Assembly: GCF_014144865.1 (NCBI RefSeq)
Contig: NZ_JAALDM010000222.1
Span: 34,212-98,211, forward strand
Length of the DNA: 64,000 nt
From: Dietzia aerolata
GTDB lineage: Bacteria; Actinomycetota; Actinomycetes; Mycobacteriales; Mycobacteriaceae
Direction of reading: 5' to 3'
The position numbers and the translations under genes were made by a program. Below are positions 1-11,096 of the stretch, piece by piece (the stretch's first letter is position 1; each line of letters starts with the position of its first letter). Under the pieces are notes generated by a model. It ran no database searches and had not been told where the DNA came from. It was given only the letters and a program-made list of their open reading frames with translations.

Positions 1-2
1 TG

Positions 3-335
3 GGGATCCTGGTGGGGGCCCTGATGATCGCGCTGGGGTCGGCCGCATTCTCGTCGATTGGCCTGCTGCTGGGCGGCACGATGCGTGCCGAGATCGTCCT
101 GGGACTGGCAAACCTGATCTGGTTTGTCCTCATCGGAGCCGCGGGACTCGCCATCGGAGTGGCGGAACTCCCCTCCCGGGTGGCTGACCTCCTCGTCGTC
201 GTCCCCTCTTACGCACTGACCGAGGCGCTCCTCGCCGCCGACACCGGAGGTCTCCCCGTGCTTCCGGCGCTTGTCCTGTTGTGCTGGACCGGCGTCTGCG
301 GCGGCTTTGCCGTACGTCACTTCTCGTTCACCTGA
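3..335 (+). CDS. ABC-2 type transporter permease, C-terminal part (5' end outside window)
   Basis: The open frame enters from the window edge and stops just before ctaA, so only about the last 110 residues are visible. They form hydrophobic stretches separated by short loops, as in ABC-2 (daunorubicin-resistance-like) permeases: an opening GALMIALGSAAFSSIGLLLGG segment, a second helix (VLGLANLIWFVLIGAAGLAIG) and a last helix near the C-terminus. In Mycobacterium an ABC exporter permease lies directly upstream of ctaA, which fits this position. The substrate cannot be told from this fragment. The frame is open to position 3, so the GTG at 12 need not be the true start. Confidence 0.7.
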   Translation, partial: GILVGALMIALGSAAFSSIGLLLGGTMRAEIVLGLANLIWFVLIGAAGLAIGVAELPSRVADLLVVVPSYALTEALLAADTGGLPVLPALVLLCWTGVCGGFAVRHFSFT

Positions 336-360
336 TAGCAGACCGTCGCGACCCGCGGCC

Positions 361-366
361 TAGAAT
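361..366 (+). promoter_or_regulatory. Putative -10 box (TAGAAT) of ctaA
   Basis: TAGAAT matches the actinobacterial TANNNT -10 consensus and ends 7 bases before the GTG start of ctaA. There is no ribosome binding site between them. This spacing is expected for a transcript that begins at the start codon (leaderless). No clear -35 box is visible. Confidence 0.45.
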
Positions 367-373
367 CGGGCAC

Positions 374-1357
374 GTGACCTCGACATCGCGCGCCACGTCC
401 TCCGGAACCCCGGCCGAGACCACACCGAAGGCAGACGGCGGACCACTGTCCAGGCTCCCGATGCCGTCGTTGCGAGCCCAGAAGGGTATCGCGCTCGCGA
501 ACGTCATCGCCCAGATCGGCATCATGACCACCGGTGTCACCGTCCGGGTCACCGCGTCCGGACTCGGCTGCGAAAGCTGGCCGCGATGCAACCAGGACAG
601 TTTCGTCCCCGTGCCCGGCGCCGCTCCCGCGCTACACCAGGCCGTCGAGTTCGGAAACCGGCTCCTGACGTTCGTGCTCGTGGCCGTGGCCGTCGCGTTG
701 ATCCTGGCGCTCCACCGTGCCGGACGGCGAAAGCAACTGCTCGTCCTCGCCTGGATGATGCCGCTCGGGATCGTCGCGCAGGCCGTGATCGGTGGTATCA
801 CCGTGCTGGCGGGGCTGGCCTGGTGGACCGTGGCGCTCCACCTACTCCCGTCGATGGTTCTCGCCTGGGTGGCCGCGATTCTCTTCGTGCGGATAGGCGA
901 GGACGACGCCGCGGCCCCGCGCCGCGTCATCCCCACTCCGCTGCGGTGGCTGACGGTCCTGTCAGCCGTTCTCCTCGCCTGCGTGCTGGTTTCGGGCACG
1001 ATGGTCACCGGTGCCGGGCCGCACGCCGGTGACGCCCGGATCGGGGTAGCCGACCGCCTCCAGTTGCCCATCCAGTGGCTCGTGCACTTCCATGCCGAAC
1101 TGATGGTCGGTTACGTCTGTCTTCTCATCGGGCTCGTCGCCGGTCTCATGGCGCTCAAGACGCCCGGGCCCGCAATCCGACGCGGCGCGATCCTGATCGG
1201 ACTCATCGCCCTCCAGGCGGTTGTCGGTATCACCCAGTACCAGCTCGGTGTCCCCGAGCTTCTCGTGGTGATTCACGTGACGCTCGCCGGCACCATCACC
1301 GCGGTCACCGGTGCACTGTGGGCGGCGGGAACGATTCGCGACCGCATCCGGTCCTGA
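374..1357 (+). CDS. ctaA: Heme A synthase, COX15/CtaA family
   Basis: Converts heme O to heme A for the aa3-type cytochrome oxidase, in the cytoplasmic membrane. From the GTG at 374 the protein has 327 residues and the eight-helix CtaA pattern. The first external loop carries the paired cysteines (C66 and C72 in GCESWPRC). Heme-ligand histidines follow in conserved settings (ALHQAVEFGNR near 88 with glutamate 92, VALHLLP at 156, VHFHAEL and VIHVTLAG in the second half). A longer in-frame start at 281 would overlap the permease and adds no conserved sequence. ctaB, the preceding step, lies at 4156-5172. Length fits the family. Confidence 0.93.
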   Translation: MTSTSRATSSGTPAETTPKADGGPLSRLPMPSLRAQKGIALANVIAQIGIMTTGVTVRVTASGLGCESWPRCNQDSFVPVPGAAPALHQAVEFGNRLLTFVLVAVAVALILALHRAGRRKQLLVLAWMMPLGIVAQAVIGGITVLAGLAWWTVALHLLPSMVLAWVAAILFVRIGEDDAAAPRRVIPTPLRWLTVLSAVLLACVLVSGTMVTGAGPHAGDARIGVADRLQLPIQWLVHFHAELMVGYVCLLIGLVAGLMALKTPGPAIRRGAILIGLIALQAVVGITQYQLGVPELLVVIHVTLAGTITAVTGALWAAGTIRDRIRS

Positions 1358-1477
1358 ACTTCGGGCTCGGATCACGCGCTCGGCACAGGCGTCGAGCACC
1401 AGCGTTTCCGTCACGTCGGTGGACGGTCGTTCCCCACGACTAGGGCAGAGTGCGTTGCACCTGGGACATCGGGCAAA

Positions 1478-1510
1478 AATGACGGCCCCGCCTTTGGCGG
1501 GGCCGTCATT
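1478..1510 (-). terminator. Intrinsic terminator of the repeat-rich gene (possibly bidirectional)
   Basis: A perfect 15-bp inverted repeat (1478-1492 with 1496-1510) encloses a 3-base loop. Read on the minus strand it is followed by five T, so it best ends the minus-strand gene whose stop is at 1526. It also lies 120 bases after ctaA and may end that transcript. Confidence 0.85.
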
Positions 1511-1525
1511 GTGTCGCTGATCAGG

Positions 1526-3037
1526 TCACAGAAGTGAGCCGGAGCCGGCCATCCTCTTCCAATGCCCCGCGGGGACATCAGTCCGCGAGATGAGCTCGCG
1601 AGTCCAGTCCGAGCCCGTAAGCCCCTCGATTCCGTCTCGAACGGCCTCGGCCTGGGACAATGAGTCCACCATCAGGTCGTCCATGACCCCGTCGGCACCA
1701 ACGAACGTCATACGGACCCCGCGGCGGCCGGTCGGCTGCAGGACGACGTCGGCCGAACCACCGTGGCGCGACAGGAACTTGGTCACGAACTTCGAGGCTC
1801 GCGAGGGCACGGTCGGTGCAGCGGGGACCGGGGCGGCCTCGATCTTCTCCGCAGGGGCCTTCTCTGCAGGCGCAGAAGCGGCGGGCTCCTTCTTCTCCGC
1901 TGCCGGAGCCTCGGTCGTCGCGGCGGAATCGTCGGCAGCGGACTCTGCCGCCTTGTCGTCCTTCGACCCGGCCACCGCGGCGGTACCGGCTGCCGCAGCA
2001 CCTGCAGCAGCTGCGGCGCCACCGAGCTTGAGTCCGCCGGAACTACCGCCACCGGGTGCCTTGGCTCCCCCGCCGCCGAGCTTGAGTCCACCGGACTTCT
2101 GGACAGCGGGCTTGTCCTCCGCGCCCGCCTTCTCGGACTTCGCAGCATCTTCCGTGGTCTCGGCCGTAGCACCGGCGTCCAGTTCTGCGGCCTTGCCTCC
2201 GGGGGCCTTGGCGGAGGACCCGCCGAGGGTGAGTCCGCCACCCTTGCCGCCAGGGGCCTTGGCTCCCCCGCCGCCGAGCTTGAGTCCACCGGACTTCTGA
2301 GCTGCCGGCTTGTCCTCCGTGCCAGCCTCCTCAGCTGGCGTGGACTTTTCAGCTTTCGCCTCGTCGGCAGGAGCCTCGGATGCGGAGGCGCCACCGAGAC
2401 CACTCGGCTTGCCGCCGGGAGCCTTGGCCGAAGACCCACCCAGGGAGAGTCCGCCGCCCTTGCCGCCGGGCGCCTTTGCGGACGAGCCGCCGAGAGTGAG
2501 CGCACCGGGTTTGGCACTGCCGGAGGCCGGCGTGTCGGCCGGCTTCTCTGCAGAGCTGTCAGGGCTTGCCTGCTGTGCGGGAGCTGCGTCGGTGGAGGGC
2601 GCATCTGCACTATCAGCGGACTTGTCGGCCGTAGCCGGGCCGTTGCTGGTGTTTGAGGCGGCGACCGCACCGGCAGCAGCCGCTGCGGCACCGCCGCCCA
2701 GTACGAGCTTGCTCGCCGACCCCCCACCTGGGGCCTTGGCGCTGGAGGCTCCGCCCAGGGTGATCTTCCCCTTGGCTGCGGTCCCCGCCGGCTTCTCGGG
2801 CGCGGTGCTCTCAGCCGCCGCTGGCTCATCCGGAGCTGTGGTCTCAGCCGCCGCGGCACCCTGCGGCTCTGGCGTTGCATTCCCGGCGGTGCCGGACACA
2901 GGCTCAGGTGTATCGGTGGGGGCCGATTCTGCCGTGTTCTGGGGCGCCTCACCGGACCGGGTCAGGGTCAGGGCGGGCCAGCCGGTCGTCCGCGCACGCG
3001 GTCCCCCGGCGTACTGGGGAAGAATCTGCAGGCTCAT
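1526..3037 (-). CDS. Repeat-rich protein of unknown function with six KAPGG motifs
   Basis: Not recognised. The ATG at 3037 gives 503 residues: a short N-terminal block (MSLQILPQYAGG, 1-30); a low-complexity Ala/Pro/Glu/Lys/Gly region to about 410; and a compact C-terminal domain (411-503) without low complexity, ending in RTDVPAGHWKRMAG. The middle carries LxLGG strands (eight copies) alternating with six AKAPGG motifs at about 100-330, spaced by acidic Ala/Glu linkers. No signal peptide or membrane helix is seen. The frame stays open 60 codons upstream to 3217, but that part overlaps qor and has atypical composition. A TAAGGT box 7 bases before the ATG supports this start. It sits between ctaA and ctaB; a respiratory role is only guilt by association. 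Confidence 0.75.
   Translation of the reverse strand: MSLQILPQYAGGPRARTTGWPALTLTRSGEAPQNTAESAPTDTPEPVSGTAGNATPEPQGAAAAETTAPDEPAAAESTAPEKPAGTAAKGKITLGGASSAKAPGGGSASKLVLGGGAAAAAAGAVAASNTSNGPATADKSADSADAPSTDAAPAQQASPDSSAEKPADTPASGSAKPGALTLGGSSAKAPGGKGGGLSLGGSSAKAPGGKPSGLGGASASEAPADEAKAEKSTPAEEAGTEDKPAAQKSGGLKLGGGGAKAPGGKGGGLTLGGSSAKAPGGKAAELDAGATAETTEDAAKSEKAGAEDKPAVQKSGGLKLGGGGAKAPGGGSSGGLKLGGAAAAAGAAAAGTAAVAGSKDDKAAESAADDSAATTEAPAAEKKEPAASAPAEKAPAEKIEAAPVPAAPTVPSRASKFVTKFLSRHGGSADVVLQPTGRRGVRMTFVGADGVMDDLMVDSLSQAEAVRDGIEGLTGSDWTRELISRTDVPAGHWKRMAGSGSLL
2058..2299. repeat. 44-bp exact direct repeat inside the KAPGG gene
   Basis: Positions 2058-2101 and 2256-2299 are identical over 44 bases and 198 bases apart, which is exactly 66 codons. 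They encode the two copies of the KSGGLKLGGGGAKA segment. Identity at synonymous positions points to in-frame duplication or gene conversion, not just similar amino acid choice. Confidence 0.85.
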
Positions 3038-3044
3038 GTGCCGT

Positions 3045-3050
3045 ACCTTA
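3045..3050 (-). promoter_or_regulatory. Putative -10 box (TAAGGT) of the KAPGG gene
   Basis: Read on the minus strand, TAAGGT lies 7 bases before the ATG at 3037 with no Shine-Dalgarno sequence between. This is the spacing of a leaderless actinobacterial promoter and is the main reason for choosing this start. Confidence 0.4.
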
Positions 3051-3151
3051 TCGCCTCGGTCCGACTCCACCGACCGCCACTCCCGTCGACAGTGAACGGC
3101 ACGGCAAATCTGGTACTGCACGAATGAGCTCAGACGCGGATACTGGGCGGC

Positions 3152-4120
3152 ATGCGAGCGATACAGATCACCCAGCACGGCGGACCCGACGTTCTCACCC
3201 CAGTCGATATCGAGCATCCCAAGCCGGGGCCGGGTGAGGTTCTGATCCGCACCACCGCGGTGGGCGTCAACTACATCGACACCTACTTTCGTGAGGGAAT
3301 CTATCCGCGTGACCTGCCGTTCGTTCCCGGGAGTGAGGGAGCCGGTGTGATCGAGGCGGTCGGTCAGGGCACGAAGGACCTTGTTGTCGGGGACCGTGTC
3401 GCTTGGTGCCAGGCCCCTGGGTCGTACGCGGAGTACGTCGTGGCACCGGTGGAGTCACTGGTCGCCGTGCCTGAAGGGGTCGACGACGACATCGCCGCGT
3501 CGATGCTCCTCCAAGGCCTGACTGCGCACTATCTCATCACCGATACGCATCGAGCGATGGAAGGCGACACAATCCTGATCACCGCCGGTGCCGGAGGGGT
3601 CGGCCAACTCCTCATTCAACTCGCGGTGGCTCGTGGATTCCGCGTCATCACCACAACCTCGACGGAAGAAAAGGCGGAAAAGTGCCGGGCACTCGGCGCG
3701 CACCACGTCCTGCTCTACCCGCAGGCGACCCCAGAACGAGTGCGAGAACTTTCTGACGGTGGAGTGGCCACCGTGTTCGACGGTGTCGGCAAGGACACGT
3801 TCGACTCGAGTCTTTCTTCCCTTGCACGTCGGGGGTCGATGGTGCTTTTCGGTGCCGCCAGTGGGCCGGTTCCACCGGTTGACCCGCAGCGCCTCAACTC
3901 GGCTGGTTCGGTGTTCCTAACCAGACCCACCCTGGCCGATTTCATCGCCACCACCGAGGAATTCCGTGACCGAGCTTCGGAAGTTCTCGAAGGCATCGTC
4001 GACGGCACGCTACGCCTCCAGGTGGGGGCGACCTACGGTCTGTCACAGGCCGCTGACGCGCATCGGGCACTGCAAGCTCGCGGAACCACCGGATCCATCG
4101 TTCTGGATCCCCTGCGCTGA
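3152..4120 (+). CDS. qor: Quinone oxidoreductase, zinc-independent MDR family
   Basis: NADPH-dependent quinone (zeta-crystallin type) reductase of 322 residues, cytosolic. The N-terminal GroES-like half has the HGGPDVL opening and VGVNYIDTYFREGIYP near 37-52. The Rossmann half has the nucleotide motif AGAGGVGQ at 145-152. Zinc ligands of alcohol dehydrogenases are absent, as expected for Qor. The ATG at 3152 is preceded by GATACT 7 bases upstream and no ribosome binding site, so the mRNA may be leaderless. It is transcribed divergently from the KAPGG gene and convergently with ctaB, with 35 bases between the two stops. A qor gene lies at the same place in mycobacteria. Confidence 0.9.
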   Translation: MRAIQITQHGGPDVLTPVDIEHPKPGPGEVLIRTTAVGVNYIDTYFREGIYPRDLPFVPGSEGAGVIEAVGQGTKDLVVGDRVAWCQAPGSYAEYVVAPVESLVAVPEGVDDDIAASMLLQGLTAHYLITDTHRAMEGDTILITAGAGGVGQLLIQLAVARGFRVITTTSTEEKAEKCRALGAHHVLLYPQATPERVRELSDGGVATVFDGVGKDTFDSSLSSLARRGSMVLFGAASGPVPPVDPQRLNSAGSVFLTRPTLADFIATTEEFRDRASEVLEGIVDGTLRLQVGATYGLSQAADAHRALQARGTTGSIVLDPLR

Positions 4121-4155
4121 CTCCAGTGGACGGAACCCGGTGGGTCCAGCACTGG

Positions 4156-5172
4156 TCAGAGTGCGGACACCATCTCGGACACGGTCTGCAGACCCAGAAC
4201 CGCGTCGACGGACAGTGCGACGAAGACACCGGCGAGGTAGTTATTGGACAGGATGAACAGCTTGAGTGGCTTGACCTCGATACCGCGACGAACGCCAGCC
4301 TCGAGCCGGTGCGCCATCACGATGAACCACACGCCGAAGCCGATGGCACCGATTGCGTAGATCCATCCGGCGGCCGGCACCAGGGCGAGGGTGCACACCA
4401 CTGTCACCCAGGTATAGATGGTGATCCGCCGGGTAACGCCCTCCTCGGACATGACCACCGGCAGCATCGGCACTCCAGCCGCCTTGTAGTCCTCCTTGTA
4501 GCGCATCGCCAAGGCCCATGTGTGTGGGGGCGTCCAGAAGAAGATGACCAGGAACAGCACGACCGCCTGCCACCAGTTGTGGGGCTGCCCTTCCGGCAGG
4601 TTGTCGGTGATGACCGCCCAGGAGACGAACACGGGCATACAACCTGCAGCACCACCCCAGACCACGTTCTGGGCTGTGCGCCGCTTGAGGATCATCGAGT
4701 AGACGATCACGTAGAACAGGATCGTGATGAGGATGAAGAACGCGGCAAGCCAACTGTTCGCGAGAAGTCCCAACCACAGCATGCTGGCGACGCCCAGGAC
4801 GAGACCGAAGATCAGCGCTGCACGTCGCGTGATCGCGTGCCGAGCGAGCGGTCGCCGCTCAGTGCGCTTCATCACCTGGTCGATGTCATAGTCGACCACC
4901 ATGTTGAGCGAGTTCGCACTCGCTGCGCCCATCCAACCGCCGACGAGGGTCAGAAGAACCAGCGACAGGTGAATGTGACCGCGGTCAGCCTGGAGTAGAG
5001 CCGGGATCGCTGCGACGAGAAGGAGTTCGATCACCCTGGGCTTGGTGAGAGCGATGTAAGCCATCACCACATCAATCGCGCGGGTGGGCCCGCTGGATGG
5101 CGCCGGACGCCCCGAAGACGCGGGAGGAGAGACGGACGGCCCCCCACTCCGGGTCGGGGTGGAATCTTGCAC
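4156..5172 (-). CDS. ctaB: Protoheme IX farnesyltransferase (heme O synthase)
   Basis: UbiA-superfamily membrane prenyltransferase that makes heme O from protoheme and farnesyl diphosphate; CtaA then makes heme A. The GTG at 5172 has an AAGGAG box 5 bases upstream and gives 338 residues. After a Ser/Pro-rich cytosolic leader of about 40 residues come the polyprenyl-phosphate/Mg motif [15 protein letters not shown] and the second motif [13 protein letters not shown], with multiple hydrophobic helices between. The open frame extends 116 codons further upstream but would run into tkt. It is divergent from tkt, as in Mycobacterium. Confidence 0.93.
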   Translation of the reverse strand: MQDSTPTRSGGPSVSPPASSGRPAPSSGPTRAIDVVMAYIALTKPRVIELLLVAAIPALLQADRGHIHLSLVLLTLVGGWMGAASANSLNMVVDYDIDQVMKRTERRPLARHAITRRAALIFGLVLGVASMLWLGLLANSWLAAFFILITILFYVIVYSMILKRRTAQNVVWGGAAGCMPVFVSWAVITDNLPEGQPHNWWQAVVLFLVIFFWTPPHTWALAMRYKEDYKAAGVPMLPVVMSEEGVTRRITIYTWVTVVCTLALVPAAGWIYAIGAIGFGVWFIVMAHRLEAGVRRGIEVKPLKLFILSNNYLAGVFVALSVDAVLGLQTVSEMVSAL

Positions 5173-5347
5173 CGTATCTCCTTGCCGCAGACGTGAACGC
5201 ACTACTTTGCTGATACTACGTGCCGCCCTCGGCGTCCGCGAAAGAGCGGGGGCGGGGACCCGACCACCTCCTGCGCCGTCGACCATTAGGGTGGTGGACG
5301 ACATATGCGCGGATCCGCGCCGCACCCTCGACCCGGGAGTACCACAA
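5173..5347. promoter_or_regulatory. Divergent ctaB/tkt control region
   Basis: Intergenic region of 175 bases. For ctaB, TAGTAT on the minus strand (5213-5218) can serve as -10, giving a leader of about 35 bases with AAGGAG. For tkt, TAGGGT at 5287-5292 can serve as -10, giving a leader of about 48 bases with GGGAG near 5335. The tkt leader contains a perfect 14-bp palindrome, GCGCGGATCCGCGC, at 5307-5320. -35 boxes are not convincing. Confidence 0.4.
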
Positions 5348-7452
<2,105 letters not shown>

Positions 7453-7456
<4 letters not shown>

Positions 7457-8562
7457 TGACCAACGCGAATCTCGCTGCACTCAGCGCCGCTGGCGTGTCC
7501 GTCTGGCTTGACGACCTGTCACGTCAACTCCTCACATCCGGCGAGCTCGCCGCACGCATGTCAGCGTTGTCCGTTGTTGGAGTCACCACCAATCCGGCGA
7601 TATTCCAGTCAGCTTTGTCCGACTCGTCAGCCTACGAATCTGCGCTCACCGCTGCAGTTTCCGCGGACCGCGACGTCGATGCAGTTGTTCGCGAGTTGAC
7701 GACCGCTGACGTGAGGGATGCCTGCGATGTCCTCGCCGACACCTACGCGTCGACCGATGGCGTCGACGGTCGGGTGTCCCTCGAGGTCGATCCGCGATTG
7801 GCGGACAAGACCGAGGAGACGGTCTCCCAGGCGGTAGAGCTTCGAGCCGCGGTCGACCGTCCCAACGTCATGATCAAGATCCCCGCCACCGCGGCCGGAC
7901 TCCCTGCCATCACGGAGGTCATCGGCAAGGGTATCGACGTGAACGTGACGCTGATTTTTTCCGTCGACCAGTACCGAAAGGTGGCCGAGGCGTACATCGA
8001 CGGTCTTGAGCGCGCGGCTGAGGCCGGTCACGACCTGTCCACCATTCATTCCGTCGCCTCGGTCTTCGTCTCTCGCCTCGATACCGAGGTCGATTCGCGA
8101 CTCTCCGGCGATTCTGAGCTTCGGGGTCAAGCCGGACTTGCCAACGCGCGGCTCTGCCAGGAGGTCTACGACGAGGTCTTCGACACGAGCGGTCGTTTCG
8201 GTGCACTGGCCGATCGAGGCGCGCGCCCGCAGCGTTTGCTCTGGGCTTCGACCGGAGTCAAGGATCCGGCGTACCCCGACACGCTCTACGTGACCGGTCT
8301 GGTTACGCACGGGACCGTCAACACGATGCCCTTCGCAACCATGGAAGCCTTCGCCGATCACGGCGTCTTGGAAGGTGACACCGTACGTGGGAGCGCAGCT
8401 GCGTCTCACGCGACCCTTGAGGCGCTGCGTGCTGAGGGGGTCGATCTCGACGAGGTCTTCACCCTCCTGGAGAAGCAGGGCGTAGACAAGTTCGTCGCAG
8501 CATGGGACGACCTCCTTGGTACCGTCACCGCGCGTATCGACGAGATCCCGTCAAGTTCGTGA
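7453..8562 (+). CDS. tal: Transaldolase
   Basis: Transfers a dihydroxyacetone unit between sugar phosphates through a lysine Schiff base. The 369-residue protein carries the conserved [14 protein letters not shown] start of the barrel, the Schiff-base lysine in [15 protein letters not shown], and [12 protein letters not shown]. The long form is typical of actinobacterial transaldolases. The ATG at 7453 overlaps the tkt stop (ATGA) and its own stop overlaps the zwf start (GTGA), so the three are probably translationally coupled. Confidence 0.96.
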
Positions 8563-10133
8563 AAAGTACGCACCGGGAAAACGACCCGGTTGAGGACGGC
8601 GTCGGCACGCTGGCGCCGTCCAACCCGCTCCGTGACCCGCGAGATCGCCGGCTCCCGCGAATCGCCGGACCATCTGGACTGGTGATTTTCGGGGTCACTG
8701 GTGACCTGTCGAAGAAGAAGCTGATCCCCGCGATCTACGACCTCGCCAATCGCGGACTCCTTCCACCCAGCTTCTCGCTGATCGGATTCGGTCGCCGGAA
8801 GTGGACTCACGAACAATTTGCAGAATTCGCACGAGAGTGTGCAAAAGAACGATGTCGAACCCCGTTCCGTGAGGACGTCTGGGAGCAACTCGCCGTCGGA
8901 CTGCGTTTTGTCACGGGCACGTTCGATGATGATGCGGGATTCGACCGTTTAGCGGAGCAGTTGACCGCATTGGAGGCTGAGCGCGGCACCGCCGGCAACT
9001 ACGGGTTCTATCTGTCGATCCCACCGGACGACTTCCCCACCGTATGTCGACACCTGGATCGGACGGGGGCGACCAAGGGACCAGAGGGCGCGTGGCGCCG
9101 CGTGGTGATCGAGAAGCCGTTCGGGCACGACCTCGCCAGTGCCAAAGAACTCAACAATGTCGTGGGCGCGGTGTTCCCCGAGGACTCCGTCTTTCGTATC
9201 GACCATTATCTGGGCAAAGAAACCGTCCAGAACATTCTTGCGCTCCGCTTCGCGAACCAATTGTTCGAGCCAGTCTGGAATGCCAATCACGTTGACCATG
9301 TCCAGATCACGATGGCTGAGGACATCGGCCTCGGCGGGCGCGCGGGCTACTACGACGGCATCGGTGCCGCACGCGACGTCATTCAGAACCACCTCATCCA
9401 GTTGATGGCGCTGGTCGCGATGGAAGAACCGACCGACTTTTCTGCATCTGCACTGAGGGCGGAAAAGACCAAAGTGCTCGAGTCGACGTCGTTGGCGCTG
9501 CCGATTTCCGAGACCGCTGCCCGCGGACAGTACTCGGCCGGGTGGCAGGGCTCGGAGCACGTGGTGGGACTCAAGGAGGAGGAAGGGTACGACCCCTCGT
9601 CCACGACGGAGACCTACGCCGCCATCACGCTGGAGGTGCACAATCGTCGCTGGGCTGGCGTGCCCTTCTACCTTCGGACCGGTAAGCGCCTGGGCCGCAG
9701 GGTAACCGAGATCGCGGTGGTATTCCGTCGTGCTCCGCACCTCCCCTTTGACGCGACGATGACCCAGGAACTGGGCCAGAACGCCCTGGTCATCCGAGTA
9801 CAGCCGGACGAGGGTGTCACTCTGCGGTTCGGGTCGAAGGTGCCGGGAACCGCGATGGAGGTCCGCGACGTCAATATGGACTTCGCCTATGGCGAGGCGT
9901 TCACCGAGTCGTCGCCCGAGGCCTATGAGCGGCTGATTCTCGATGTTCTTCTCGGCGAGCCCTCCCTGTTTCCTGTCTCGAGGGAAGTGGAATTGAGTTG
10001 GATGCTCCTCGATCCCGTGCTGCGGGAGTGGGCAGCGCAGGGCGTCCCCGAGCAGTACCAAGCCGGCACCTGGGGGCCCAAGGGCGCCGATGAGATCTTG
10101 GCACGCAGTGGCCGGGCATGGAGGCGACCATGA
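8559..10133 (+). CDS. zwf: Glucose-6-phosphate 1-dehydrogenase
   Basis: First oxidative step of the pentose phosphate pathway, producing NADPH and 6-phosphogluconolactone. The GTG at 8559 overlaps the tal stop (GTGA) and gives 524 residues, near the family length. The N-terminal Rossmann loop is [19 protein letters not shown]. The active-site motif is [13 protein letters not shown], with the catalytic histidine and lysine, followed by the conserved [15 protein letters not shown] region. An earlier in-frame ATG at 8502 lies inside tal and is unlikely. OpcA, encoded next, is needed for assembly or activity of this enzyme in related bacteria. Confidence 0.96.
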   Translation: MKSTHRENDPVEDGVGTLAPSNPLRDPRDRRLPRIAGPSGLVIFGVTGDLSKKKLIPAIYDLANRGLLPPSFSLIGFGRRKWTHEQFAEFARECAKERCRTPFREDVWEQLAVGLRFVTGTFDDDAGFDRLAEQLTALEAERGTAGNYGFYLSIPPDDFPTVCRHLDRTGATKGPEGAWRRVVIEKPFGHDLASAKELNNVVGAVFPEDSVFRIDHYLGKETVQNILALRFANQLFEPVWNANHVDHVQITMAEDIGLGGRAGYYDGIGAARDVIQNHLIQLMALVAMEEPTDFSASALRAEKTKVLESTSLALPISETAARGQYSAGWQGSEHVVGLKEEEGYDPSSTTETYAAITLEVHNRRWAGVPFYLRTGKRLGRRVTEIAVVFRRAPHLPFDATMTQELGQNALVIRVQPDEGVTLRFGSKVPGTAMEVRDVNMDFAYGEAFTESSPEAYERLILDVLLGEPSLFPVSREVELSWMLLDPVLREWAAQGVPEQYQAGTWGPKGADEILARSGRAWRRP

Positions 10134-11050
10134 TCATCGATCTTCCCGATACCTCCACCAGAGACATTGCGAAGAAGCTCGTGCAGATTCGCGAAGAAGC
10201 CGGCCTCAGTACGATCGGGCGGGTACTCACACTCATCGTGCTCACCGACCACGTCCGTGGAAGCGAGGCCGCGATCGACGCCGCGAACGAGGCGAGTCGC
10301 GAACATCCTTGTCGTGTGATCGTGGTCATCCGTGGCCGGCGCGCCGACCCTGACCGACTCGACGGACAGATCCGAGTAGGTGGGGATGCGGGCGCGGCAG
10401 AGGTCGTTGTTCTCCGCACCTCCGGCGGCCTGGCGTCCCAGTCAGCCTCGATAGTGACTCCGCTCCTTCTCCCCGACACGCCACTCGCAGTCTGGTGGCC
10501 TCGGCATTCCCCGACTCTGCTCTCCGCTGACAAAGTCGGACGTCTCGCACGTCGTCGAATTGTCGATTCCGATACCGAAGGTCATCCGACAGACGCTTTG
10601 GCAAAACGTGTTGCCGGTTATTCCCCGGGCGATACGGACCTGGCTTGGGCGAGAATTACCCATTGGCGGTCGATCCTCGCAGCAACGCTGGACAGTCCGC
10701 CGTATGAACCGATCACCGGCGCGACGGTATGCGGGCCCGAAAGAGCAGCATCTGTCGACTTGGCGGGAGGTTGGCTGGCATCCAGGCTGGGGATAGACGT
10801 CCAACGAGCAGTCGGCCCCTCCATGGTCGTTCTCGAGCGCGAATCAGGATCAATCGTGCTCACTCAGATCAGCTCCACCGCGGCAGAGCTACGCATAACC
10901 GGACAACCCACTACCCGCGTTGCAATCGTGGGACGCAGTGTCGCCGACTGTCTCTCGGAAGAGTTGCGGCGCATGGACACCGATGGGGTCTATGCGGATG
11001 CACTCGACAACATCGATCGGGTCATCTACACCTCAGCCTCGGTCCGCTGA
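10130..11050 (+). CDS. opcA: Glucose-6-phosphate dehydrogenase assembly protein OpcA
   Basis: Partner of Zwf found in actinobacteria and cyanobacteria; it binds and activates the dehydrogenase oligomer. The ATG at 10130 overlaps the zwf stop (ATGA) and gives 306 residues beginning [10 protein letters not shown], the usual actinobacterial OpcA start; an ATG 12 bases earlier is in frame but less likely. Conserved patches include GRVLTLIVLTD, EHPCRVIVVIRG and LPDTPLAVWWP. No catalytic motif is expected. Confidence 0.94.
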   Translation: MIIDLPDTSTRDIAKKLVQIREEAGLSTIGRVLTLIVLTDHVRGSEAAIDAANEASREHPCRVIVVIRGRRADPDRLDGQIRVGGDAGAAEVVVLRTSGGLASQSASIVTPLLLPDTPLAVWWPRHSPTLLSADKVGRLARRRIVDSDTEGHPTDALAKRVAGYSPGDTDLAWARITHWRSILAATLDSPPYEPITGATVCGPERAASVDLAGGWLASRLGIDVQRAVGPSMVVLERESGSIVLTQISSTAAELRITGQPTTRVAIVGRSVADCLSEELRRMDTDGVYADALDNIDRVIYTSASVR

Positions 11051-11096
11051 CGCCAAGCGGCTCACCAGCAGAACCCAGCCCATCCCAGGAGTTTCG

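Noticed and set aside
2058..2300. CRISPR or mobile-element interpretation of the direct repeats
   Set aside because: Repeats are in-frame coding units of one protein with no regular spacers, leader, cas genes or transposase.
1763..2656. Plus-strand frames opposite the KAPGG gene
   Set aside because: Leu/Gly/Arg- or Pro/Ala-rich mirror images of the repeat; the minus frame has coherent repeats, a conserved-looking C-terminal domain, a promoter-like box and a terminator.
8949..10061. 370-codon minus-strand open frame across zwf
   Set aside because: Shadow frame of glucose-6-phosphate dehydrogenase caused by high GC content.
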